Shown here one piece after another: positions 23,189 through 29,821 of a DNA stretch of 32,416 bases (position 1 is the first letter of the stretch; each line of letters begins with the position of its first letter). Made by a program: the position numbers and the translations under genes. Source of the DNA: a virus. Under the pieces are notes generated by a model. It did no database searches. It was not told the DNA's origin and saw only the letters and a program-made list of their open reading frames with translations. The stretch covers positions 1 through 32,416 of IMG/VR virus record IMGVR_UViG_3300005538_000220; one strand, 5' to 3'.

Positions 23189-25768
23189 CTAGAAGCTCGA
23201 CAGGGCAGCGCGCTTCCACGTGTTCGGTGCGGCGCAGAAATAGATGTAGCTGCTGTCCGCCTGCAGTTGGCCGACATTGCACGCGGCGGAACTGCTGCTT
23301 GGCGTGCCGGGCGAAATCAAACCGCCGAGAGTGTTCAAGGTCTGTGGCGTCACGCTGACGACGCGAAAATTGCTGCCATCAAAGCGCAACTGGAGAAATT
23401 CGTAATTCTGACCGGGTGCGAGAGCAAGCGAGGAAACGGCGGCACCCCCTCGAGCCGGGACCAAGATCATCGCCCCGCCGCTCCCGGCGACCTGGACGGT
23501 CAGAGGCTTTCCGGCATCGCTCGAAAATCCCATCGTCCACCCCGGGGCGATCCCGCTGGGCGGCGGCAGGGTCACCGTCAAACCGCCCGTCGTATTGGCG
23601 CTCGATAGAGCGTTGCCATTGTCGCCGGGGCCTGCGACATAAGTTGCTGCGCTGGGGAAATTCCAGCGGTTGAGATCTGGCGTCGATCCATACATTCCGA
23701 TCAGCGCCGCGGTGGCCGGGGTTGCCTCGGTGATCCGAAAGTTGCTGCCATCAAAGCGCAGCACCAGAAACTCGTAGTTGGCCGTCGCCAGTGATACGCT
23801 CGAGACCGAGCCACCGCTCCCAGGATAGAGAATATGGGCATTACCGGCGCTGTTAACTTGAACCGACATGGTTTTGTTGTTGTCTGTGGCCAACGCCATT
23901 GTCCAGCCCATCGGCAATGTACTGGGATTGGGCAGGGTTACTGCCATGTAAGAGGCCGGACTGTTGTAGTTGGAAACGGCATTGCCGTTGTCGGACAGCG
24001 CGGCGGCATAGCTGCTGACCGCGGGGAAACTCCAATGGGTGATCCCGGCTGTTCCGATCATGCCGTTGGCTTGGGCGGTGGCCGGGGTGGCTTCGATCAC
24101 ACGGAAATTGCCGCTGCCGTCATATTGCAACACGGCAAATTCATAGGCCCCCTGGCTGGTGTTGGCGAGGGTCATGCTGGTCGCGGCGGCGCCGCTGCCC
24201 GGCCACAGGAGATGCCCGCCGGAAGCGGCAGCGACCTGAACCGTCAATGGCTTGCCATTGTCAGTCGCAAAACCGATGCTCCACCCCGCCGGCAGACCGG
24301 TGACCGGCGGCAGCGTGACGGTTAGACCCGCAGCACTATTGTAACTCGACAAAATGTTGCCGTTGTCACCAAGCGTCGCTGCATAGCCTGAAGCGGAAGG
24401 ATAAAGCCAGTTGCTCGGCCATGGCGGCGGCTCGAAACCCATGTTGAGACGCGTGTTGCGGGTCGAGGAAACCACGCGCCAATTGCTGCCGTCGGATTGG
24501 ACGCGCAGATATTCGTAATTGCCGGCGCCAAGGGTCACCGACGAAAGGGATCTATTGCCGAGCAGAATGCCGCCCGTCGGCGCAATCAAGATCAACCCTT
24601 TGCCGTTGTCGGTGGCCACCGCCATTGTCCAGCCCGGATTGACCGCGGCGATCGGCGGCAGGGTGACGGTCATCGAACTGCCGGGCGTATTGTAGCTCGA
24701 CACGGAAAGACCGTCGTCGATCGGCGCCGCGGTGTAGCTTGCGGCCGACGGGAATATCCATTGCGGCCGTGATCCGGTGCCCTCGACCGAGATACCGACC
24801 GAATTGGGTCCATAATTGACAACGGAACCGCCGTAATTCGGGTTGATGAGGGTGTTGCCGATGCTCGCCGTGGCGTTGACCGCAGTCGCGCAATCGAAAT
24901 AGGGCGATACAAACGTGTTGAGACCGTTGTGAGTGAATGTAATCGCCAGACAGGTCGGGGAAACCTCAAGGTCGAGCGCGAAAAAGGTGTTCGAGAAATT
25001 GTAGCCATTCTCCAGCACGACGCCACGGCCGCCGACGCCGCCCGCAGTCGCCGCCCCCGAGATATGCGAGAATTGGGTCTGCTCGAACGCCATGCCGGCG
25101 GCACCCCCGGTCGTATCGCAGACCGCATAGATGTCGCTGTCGAGGACGTAATTGAACTGGCAAGCCCCTGCCAATGAATTGCTGCTGTTGTTATTGACCA
25201 CCAGGTGGTCGATCTTGATCGAATTCTGGGCGTCGGAAAAATCGGGGCGGCCGAGGATGAACGCGTAGCCGGTGGTATTGGCTTCGATGTTCAGATTCCC
25301 CTCTTCTTTGAAATAAAAGCACCCGGTTGGTGAAGACGGAGTGCCGCCGGAGCATTGAATTTGCAGGGTTGGTCCGTTGGAGATCGCGCGCCCATCGATG
25401 GTGGCGCCGCGCGAGATCAAGCGAAACCCGGCGCTTGCTTGACCCGCATAGTCAACGACCAGGCCGGCGGTGATTTTGTAGGTGCCGGACGGCAGATGGA
25501 CCGGCCAATTGTGGGTAATCGCGGCATTGATCGTGCTTTGGATGGCGTTGGTGTCGTCGTGGACATCGTCACCGACCGCACCATTGCAGCGCACATCGAT
25601 CCACGGGCGTCCCGAGCACATCAAGGCATCGCCGCCGAGTGTGGCGGTGCCTGTCGTCGACAAGGTGGAAAAATTTCCCGGCGATTGCGCGAACCCGTTC
25701 GCGGCGTCGATCGTCGCGAAGCAGACCGCGAGAAGCGCCATCACTGCGTGTTTGAACCGCGGTTTCAC
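23189..25768 (-). CDS. secreted-type tailspike / beta-helix protein with four tandem C-terminal modules
   Basis: 859 aa from a GTG at 25768 with GGAGGGAG upstream. Residues 1-27 form a Sec signal peptide (basic MKPRFKH, hydrophobic core, NGFA before Gln28). Residues about 55-335 match the pectate-lyase superfamily beta-helix start of phage tailspikes: IDVRCNGAVGDDVHDDTNAI, then PVHLPSGTYKI. Residues 337-817 are four tandem modules of about 108-119 residues. A short C-terminal domain with Cys (830, 845) follows. The beta-helix suggests binding or cutting of a surface polysaccharide; no catalytic residues were identified. It lies between terminase and portal, an unusual place, and the signal peptide is unusual for a tail protein. 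Confidence 0.82.
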   Translation of the reverse strand: MKPRFKHAVMALLAVCFATIDAANGFAQSPGNFSTLSTTGTATLGGDALMCSGRPWIDVRCNGAVGDDVHDDTNAIQSTINAAITHNWPVHLPSGTYKITAGLVVDYAGQASAGFRLISRGATIDGRAISNGPTLQIQCSGGTPSSPTGCFYFKEEGNLNIEANTTGYAFILGRPDFSDAQNSIKIDHLVVNNNSSNSLAGACQFNYVLDSDIYAVCDTTGGAAGMAFEQTQFSHISGAATAGGVGGRGVVLENGYNFSNTFFALDLEVSPTCLAITFTHNGLNTFVSPYFDCATAVNATASIGNTLINPNYGGSVVNYGPNSVGISVEGTGSRPQWIFPSAASYTAAPIDDGLSVSSYNTPGSSMTVTLPPIAAVNPGWTMAVATDNGKGLILIAPTGGILLGNRSLSSVTLGAGNYEYLRVQSDGSNWRVVSSTRNTRLNMGFEPPPWPSNWLYPSASGYAATLGDNGNILSSYNSAAGLTVTLPPVTGLPAGWSIGFATDNGKPLTVQVAAASGGHLLWPGSGAAATSMTLANTSQGAYEFAVLQYDGSGNFRVIEATPATAQANGMIGTAGITHWSFPAVSSYAAALSDNGNAVSNYNSPASYMAVTLPNPSTLPMGWTMALATDNNKTMSVQVNSAGNAHILYPGSGGSVSSVSLATANYEFLVLRFDGSNFRITEATPATAALIGMYGSTPDLNRWNFPSAATYVAGPGDNGNALSSANTTGGLTVTLPPPSGIAPGWTMGFSSDAGKPLTVQVAGSGGAMILVPARGGAAVSSLALAPGQNYEFLQLRFDGSNFRVVSVTPQTLNTLGGLISPGTPSSSSAACNVGQLQADSSYIYFCAAPNTWKRAALSSF
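23318..24760 (-). repeat. four tandem about 115-residue repeats in the tailspike
   Basis: Approximate module limits in protein residues are 337-444, 453-571, 578-693 and 701-817. Each has W-x-F/Y-P-S/A at the start, then a DNG/DDG-N/L...S-x-YN/AN segment, a VTLP strand, GW-x-M/I, (A/S)TDNGK or SDAGK, a VQV or LIL strand, YEF/YEY, and finally (Q/R)-x-DGS-x-N/W-F/W-R. Divergence between copies shows old duplications with independent drift. A related module is seen once in the glycine-rich protein at 17515-19080. Confidence 0.8.
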
Positions 25769-25904
25769 TCTGTGCAGCTCCCTCCGTCACAGAAGGCCGC
25801 CGACAGCAGCCAGCTTTGCCGGACTGGCAGCAGCCTCCTTAGACGCTGTCAAGGCCCAAAGGCTCGGGCGGCTTCGCGTCGCTGTAAGCAGTGCCGGCTG
25901 CCGG
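25769..25904 (-). other. 136-nt gap upstream of the tailspike
   Basis: No ORF with credible composition. The end of the region carries the ribosome site for the tailspike gene (GGAGGGAG before GTG). A TTGACA box on the minus strand (25847-25852) has no matching -10 at 16-18 nt, so I do not call a promoter. Confidence 0.3.
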
Positions 25905-26342
25905 CTACCAGCGCCGCGCCGCAAAGGCCTGTCCGGAGGTCGCACCGAACAGACTGACAATGCCGGCGGGCTTGTAGCCGGGCGGCGTCGCGAAGACCGT
26001 GCCTGGGGGGATCGGAAGCGAAGCGCCGCCCGCTGACGCGGTACCGACATCCGACACGTAAAGCGTTGCGGAGGAGTTATTGGCGACCAGCCAGCCATTG
26101 CTCGGTACGATCCCGCCAAACAGGATCTGTGCGGTGCCGCCTGACACGATTGCGCCGCTGCCGTCTACGGCCGGCGCGCCGGCGGCATTGATCACGGGAA
26201 GCGGTGCCGCGGCACTCACCGGCGTGGCGATCCCAGAGACGACGGCGGCCGGGGTATGTACCGGCACAAGATTACCGGCAGTGTCGAGACCGGTCGACAG
26301 TGACTGAACAGTTGTGTTGGCGTCCTTGACAAGCAGTGGCAA
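25905..26342 (-). CDS. small structural-type protein following terminase, unknown function
   Basis: 145 aa from a TTG at 26342, supported by AGGAGA 7 nt upstream. MPLLVKDANTTVQSLSTGLDTAGNLVPVHTP is a typical start of small beta-rich phage proteins placed near fibres or decoration genes. The C-terminal part (FGGIVPSNGWLVANNSSATLYVSDVG, IPPGTVFATPPGYKP) looks like a jelly-roll or cupin-like sheet. The frame is the same as that of terminase, with TGA-GCG between them, which I take as coincidence given the good ribosome site. A decoration or fibre-linker role is inference. Confidence 0.65.
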   Translation of the reverse strand: MPLLVKDANTTVQSLSTGLDTAGNLVPVHTPAAVVSGIATPVSAAAPLPVINAAGAPAVDGSGAIVSGGTAQILFGGIVPSNGWLVANNSSATLYVSDVGTASAGGASLPIPPGTVFATPPGYKPAGIVSLFGATSGQAFAARRW

Positions 26343-26345
26343 CGC

Positions 26346-27752
26346 TCATCTCCTGACAGGCTCGGATGATGATTTGCCCGGATCGGCAGCCGTCATCTTA
26401 TCGTTAAGCTGACGGTAGGCTTCGTAGATCCCGGCGGCGGGCATCGACAGAACCATAAGGTCGGTCAGCGCCCAAACCAGCGCGTCGACCCGATCGCGCG
26501 CGAGCCGCCGATGCTGGACCTCGCTTGACCCGCCGTTCTCGCGCGCCAGGTTGCACATCTGATCTTCAAGCCTCGGAAATGCACCGACATGATGCACCTT
26601 TCCTTGCTCGTAGAGGGCGGCGACCGGTTCGGCGCGGATGGCCTTGCCACGCGAGGCGTGGACAGTGGTAATCGGCAGATTGGGGTCGACGACGCGCAGG
26701 GTCGTCGCCACCATTTCGCCGCCATTATTGACCTCCGCGACGATCCGATCGGCGCGATGGGCGTGGAAGGCGGCGGTCGCGACCTGCGCCCATTCGAGCG
26801 GACGATAATGTCCCGACAGATCGGCCATCACCCAGCCGTGTCCGCGACTGTCGCGTCCGGCGACAATAATGCCCGTTTCATCGCTTTCTTCGCCCGAGCC
26901 GGCGGCAGGATCGATCGCAACAACGATCCGGCGCTGTTGTGGCGCGTGACGGGCTCGACTGGCCTCGATCAGGCTGCGGTTCCACAACGCGCCCGGCAAA
27001 TCATCTAGAATTTCGGCGTCGATTTCTTGCCGGCCCAGATGGGTACCCGCGTATTTGGTAATGATCTGATCAAGAAACGCAGCCGCCAGGTTGGCGCGGT
27101 TGTCATAAGTGCTGCCGCGGGTGACGACGACTCGCGGATCCTGCAGTATCGCCCGCAGCAACGGCGTCGGCCGTGGCGTCGTCGTCACGACCACGCGCGG
27201 ATCGCTTCCTACGCGCAAGCCAAACATCAGCATGTCCCATGCTTGCGGATAACGCCAACTCGCCAGTTCATCGCACCACGCAGCGTCATGCTGGGGCCCG
27301 CGCAACCGGTCAGGCTCGTCAGCGCTGTAGAGCGTGGCAATCGCGCCATTCGACCACGTCAAGCGACGCCGCGATGGCTCATATCGCGGCCGATCCCAAT
27401 AGGGTGAGACGGCGAGAAGGCCGCTTTCGCCCTCGACCATGACATCGCGCGCGTCGGCCGCGGTCGGCGCCACCAGAGCAAAACGGCGGGCGCGGCGTGC
27501 GGCCACTCGCGATCGGACAAACTCAGCGCCGGTCCGGGTCTTGCCAAATCCGCGCCCGGCCAGCAACAACCATACTCGCCAGTCGCCGGGCGGCGGCAGC
27601 TGATTGGCGCGCGCCCAAAACGACCAGTCGTAGAGCAGCGCCCAAGCCTCATTCGGGCTCAGCGTGTCGATCAGGCGGTTGCGGAGGTCGGCGGGAAGCG
27701 ACGCGAGCCAGCCGGCATGTGCGCACCTCACCCTGCCTCCGTTCGGTGCCAT
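26346..27752 (-). CDS. terL: large terminase subunit (TerL)
   Basis: 468 aa; ATP-driven packaging motor and nuclease. Walker A is AGRGFGKT at 65-72, with WLLLAGRGFGKTRTGAEF a hallmark of the GTA/Terminase_6 type. Walker B with catalytic Glu is AAWCDEL (Asp161-Glu162), and the coupling motif is VVVTTTPRPTPLL. The nuclease domain begins VVAIDPAAGSGEESDETGI (Asp281), continues VAEVNNGG (Glu340), and ends near ARDRVDALVWAL (Asp420, Asp423). Length is normal. The start ATG at 27752 follows a 394-nt gap in which no small terminase is recognised. Similarity to RcGTA g2 fits the order of the rest of the module. Confidence 0.93.
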   Translation of the reverse strand: MAPNGGRVRCAHAGWLASLPADLRNRLIDTLSPNEAWALLYDWSFWARANQLPPPGDWRVWLLLAGRGFGKTRTGAEFVRSRVAARRARRFALVAPTAADARDVMVEGESGLLAVSPYWDRPRYEPSRRRLTWSNGAIATLYSADEPDRLRGPQHDAAWCDELASWRYPQAWDMLMFGLRVGSDPRVVVTTTPRPTPLLRAILQDPRVVVTRGSTYDNRANLAAAFLDQIITKYAGTHLGRQEIDAEILDDLPGALWNRSLIEASRARHAPQQRRIVVAIDPAAGSGEESDETGIIVAGRDSRGHGWVMADLSGHYRPLEWAQVATAAFHAHRADRIVAEVNNGGEMVATTLRVVDPNLPITTVHASRGKAIRAEPVAALYEQGKVHHVGAFPRLEDQMCNLARENGGSSEVQHRRLARDRVDALVWALTDLMVLSMPAAGIYEAYRQLNDKMTAADPGKSSSEPVRR

Positions 27753-28048
27753 CGACGGTTGTCTTGACCGGACCGGGTTTTTAGCGAAGGTGCCGCTTCG
27801 CGGCGCCGACCGCCGCGGATATTGTCGGCAATATTGGAACCGGACGAAATGCTTGTGGTCTCGGTCAAGGACCGGCCCGTTTGTGCGCCGAGCAGGCAGG
27901 GGTTAGGGGATGTCTCGGATGCCGCGGCCGGCGCGCTTGCCGGTCGGCGGGTTCGGGCAAAGCGAAGACCAAACCGATCGCCGCTCGGCGGAACCTTGGC
28001 AACATGCGGCCGCGAGACGCTTGGCGCCCGAACCGGCCAGCACAGCAC
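27728..28048 (-). CDS. possible small ORF before terminase, uncertain
   Basis: An open frame of 106 codons starting at GTG 28048 and overlapping the terminase start by 25 nt. Third-position GC is fairly high, and there is a credible promoter 50 nt upstream. The sequence (GDRFGLRFARTRRPASAP..., SSGSNIADNIRGGRRREAAP) is Arg/Ser/Pro-rich and resembles no small terminase; no good ribosome site is seen. Two other frames are also open here. Listed because a gene is expected before terL, but non-coding leader is equally likely. Confidence 0.2.
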   Translation of the reverse strand: MLCWPVRAPSVSRPHVAKVPPSGDRFGLRFARTRRPASAPAAASETSPNPCLLGAQTGRSLTETTSISSGSNIADNIRGGRRREAAPSLKTRSGQDNRRWHRTEAG

Positions 28049-28095
28049 CGTTCTGACCGCCCCGCCCCGATCGCCGATTTCGCCAGTATGCCAAT

Positions 28096-28124
28096 CTTAT
28101 ATCATAACGATCCCGATCGGTCAA
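28096..28124 (-). promoter_or_regulatory. promoter with operator-like palindrome upstream of terminase
   Basis: On the minus strand, a -35 box TTGACC (28124-28119), a 17-nt spacer and a -10 box TATAAG (28101-28096) form a near-consensus housekeeping promoter. The spacer contains CGATC-GG-GATCG (28119-28108), a perfect inverted repeat that a dimeric regulator could bind. Transcription would start near 28089, ahead of terminase and the structural genes. This is the best candidate for the late promoter. Confidence 0.6.
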
Positions 28125-28146
28125 TCGCAAAATGCGTTTATCACAA

Positions 28147-28698
28147 TTACCGCGGGCCGCGATAATGCGCTTCCAGCGCCCCCAGGGTAGCGACAAGGAT
28201 GCCGGCGGCGGTCTCTTGGCTGATACGGCGGCCGTTCCACCCTTGCCCAAGTGCCCAATCCTTGATCGATTGTTCCCAGCCCACGACGTGCCATAGACAC
28301 GAACCGCCCGGCGAGGAGGGACCCCCAACGGCAAGCAGCGCGCGCCAAACCTCCTCGCGCGCGGTTTCGATCCGCTGGGCCGGTTGCGCGTCGCGGTATC
28401 GAGGGCCGGCTTTCCCGGTTCTGGGTTGCAGATAATCCAGGGCCCGCAGCGGATCGAGCTGCGCCACCGCAAACCGCGACCGAAAATCTTCCGCGGCCTG
28501 GCGCATCGCGGCGGTGATTGTGCCGCGCCGCTCCATCGCGGTTAGGGTGTCAACGGCGCGAAATGGCCGCGCCGACCGCCCGTGATGGTCGGCAATAGCA
28601 TGCGGTACTGGCTCGATCTTGCCGTGATTTCGGCGTTCGTCGGTTGGCGCGATTTGAGGCGCAGCGAGGGGAATGGCGGCGCGAGCGGAGCGAGGCAT
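28147..28698 (-). CDS. DUF6456-like regulatory protein
   Basis: 183 aa from the ATG at 28698, 8 nt after the stop of the zinc-protein gene. The longer open frame to 29088 overlaps that gene in another frame and is rejected. The N-terminal third is basic and Ala/Pro-rich. Residues about 55-180 follow the DUF6456 layout: a helix (ITAAMRQAAEDFRSRFAVAQLDPLRA), a linker, then a helix (AREEVWRALLAVGG), LWHVVGWEQSIKDWALGQGWNGRRI, and a final helix ending LGALEAHYRG. DUF6456 proteins are common in alphaproteobacteria and are associated with regulation, but no mechanism is established that I can cite. Position between zinc protein and late promoter suggests control of structural genes. Confidence 0.7.
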   Translation of the reverse strand: MPRSARAAIPLAAPQIAPTDERRNHGKIEPVPHAIADHHGRSARPFRAVDTLTAMERRGTITAAMRQAAEDFRSRFAVAQLDPLRALDYLQPRTGKAGPRYRDAQPAQRIETAREEVWRALLAVGGPSSPGGSCLWHVVGWEQSIKDWALGQGWNGRRISQETAAGILVATLGALEAHYRGPR

Positions 28699-28708
28699 TC
28701 GAAACAAA

Positions 28709-29026
28709 TCAAGAACACTTTTGCCGCGCAAAAATCCCCACCGTTTGCTCAAGACGCCGCAGAAAACGGGGCGGCGGGTGTCCAGCGCGGGTACCACGGC
28801 GGCCACCGACCATGCGCGCCAAGGCTTCGACCTCGCGCAGCGCGTCCTTTTCGGCGGCTGTTCCGCAGCCAAGATGGCATAACGCGTGATGCCGATCGCA
28901 ATAGGCGGAACCCGGGCGGCGTGGCGCCCCGCAACGGCGCTGATTGGCGCTTTCGCCTGAGATATAGGCACACCCAAAATCGCTATCGAGGGGCGCGAGC
29001 GCAACCGCCGGCGGGATCCTCTCCAT
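28709..29026 (-). CDS. GcrA-like zinc-motif protein
   Basis: 105 aa, ATG at 29026 with AGGAGG 8 nt upstream. Residues 18-46 contain Cys-x(12)-Cys-GAPRRPGSAY-Cys-DRH-HALCHLGC, closely matching the C-terminal CGxxxxxGxxYCxxH zinc element of GcrA-type regulators. The rest is helical (AAEKDALREVEALARMVGG) and basic. It lacks the N-terminal HTH of full GcrA. It is the first leftward gene of the element, driven by the promoter facing the repressor, so it is likely an early regulator, comparable in place to Cro- or antirepressor-type genes. Function is inference. Confidence 0.7.
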   Translation of the reverse strand: MERIPPAVALAPLDSDFGCAYISGESANQRRCGAPRRPGSAYCDRHHALCHLGCGTAAEKDALREVEALARMVGGRRGTRAGHPPPRFLRRLEQTVGIFARQKCS

Positions 29027-29068
29027 CGCCGTCTCCTCCTTTGGCAGGGCTTGTCAGCTTCACATGGC

Positions 29069-29080
29069 GATGATATCATC
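29069..29080. promoter_or_regulatory. 12-bp perfect palindrome, candidate repressor operator
   Basis: GATGATATCATC is perfectly symmetric and overlaps the -10 box of the leftward promoter. A second imperfect palindrome, TGCG-TATAT-CGCA, lies at 29109-29121 just before the repressor start. Two such sites between divergent genes fit binding by the XRE/S24 repressor to shut the leftward promoter and adjust its own transcription. Binding is not shown. Confidence 0.5.
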
Positions 29081-29099
29081 AACGGCAATTTAGTGTCAA
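29070..29099 (-). promoter_or_regulatory. leftward (early) promoter of the phage module
   Basis: Minus strand: -35 TTGACA (29099-29094), 18-nt spacer, -10 TATCAT (29075-29070). Transcription would start near 29063 and run into the GcrA-like gene. The -10 lies inside the palindrome at 29069-29080, the usual layout for a repressed promoter. Confidence 0.55.
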
Positions 29100-29118
29100 C
29101 CTGATAATTGCGTATATC
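29090..29118 (+). promoter_or_regulatory. possible repressor promoter giving a leaderless mRNA
   Basis: TTAGTG (29090-29095), 17 nt, TATATC (29113-29118) would start transcription at or next to the ATG at 29125. No ribosome site precedes that ATG, which fits a leaderless message as for lambda cI from its maintenance promoter. An alternative -10 is GATAAT at 29103-29108. The -35 is poor, so confidence is low. Confidence 0.35.
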
Positions 29119-29124
29119 GCATCA

Positions 29125-29790
29125 ATGAATACAATCTGGTTCAATCAGGCGCTCGAACGAATCGGTGCCACCCAGGCCGATCTCGCCCGCCATCTGCGGC
29201 TCGCCCCGTCGGCCGTCTCGCGCATGCTCAAAGGCGAGCGGCAGATGAAACAACTCGAAACGGTTCAGATCGCCGGTTTCCTCGGCGTCAGCCCGGAAGA
29301 GGTGCTTCAACACGCGGTTGCCGAGAGGGTCTCCGCGGCGGTCTCTGAAACCCCCCGCGCCGGCCGTGGCCGCCCGCGCCTGGCGACCGGGCCGGCACCG
29401 CGAGCTGCGGATCTGATCCCGATCCGCAGCGCCGGTCGCGGCGGCAGCGATCAGGCCATGTTTCTGGAGGATGGTCCGATCGGCTATACCGCAAGGCCGG
29501 CCAATCTCAGCGGCGTGCGCGCAGCCTATGCGATTTACATGGTCGGCGACAGCATGGAGCCGCGTTATGAGCCGGGCTGGCTATTGCACGTCAACCCGTT
29601 CAAACCGCCGATCCGCGGCCGCGACGTCGTCGTCTACAAGCGCGGACAGGCGGTGCTGATTAAGCAGTTTGTCGGGTGGGAGGGGGAAACGCTGATCCTG
29701 CGTCAGCTCAACCCTCCGGAAACATTGCGCATCCCGCGGGCTGAGGTGCTCGAATGCCATCTGATCGTCGGCGCCGATCAGGAGGGATAG
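29125..29790 (+). CDS. XRE-family S24 peptidase-type prophage repressor
   Basis: 221 aa, CI/LexA-like. Residues about 5-60 form an XRE helix-turn-helix (ATQADLARHLRLAPSAVSRMLKGE) that binds operators. Residues 66-105 are a Pro/Arg/Gly linker. Residues 110-219 are an S24 peptidase domain with GDSMEPRYEPGW (Ser143) and VLIKQFVG (Lys180) as the catalytic dyad. An Ala103-Gly104 bond lies 40 residues before Ser143, a plausible self-cleavage site, so SOS-dependent induction is possible. It is the only rightward gene and is divergent from the phage module and convergent with clpB (31 nt between stops). Some host S24 regulators look alike, so host origin cannot be fully excluded. Confidence 0.88.
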   Translation: MNTIWFNQALERIGATQADLARHLRLAPSAVSRMLKGERQMKQLETVQIAGFLGVSPEEVLQHAVAERVSAAVSETPRAGRGRPRLATGPAPRAADLIPIRSAGRGGSDQAMFLEDGPIGYTARPANLSGVRAAYAIYMVGDSMEPRYEPGWLLHVNPFKPPIRGRDVVVYKRGQAVLIKQFVGWEGETLILRQLNPPETLRIPRAEVLECHLIVGADQEG

Positions 29791-29821
29791 CACCCCTAGC
29801 CCCTCGCCCGCGGCGCCCTGC

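Noticed and set aside
15181-25768. Diversity-generating retroelement feeding the receptor-binding genes
   Set aside because: No reverse transcriptase and no template/variable repeat pair was found; a DGR would need both.
28699-29088. N-terminal extension of the DUF6456-like frame up to 29088
   Set aside because: It overlaps the zinc-motif gene, which has a perfect ribosome site and conserved Cys/His pattern; the extension is Arg-rich and not protein-like.
29791-29821. Terminator between repressor and clpB
   Set aside because: The 31 nt are GC-rich but show no clear stem followed by a T-run on either strand.
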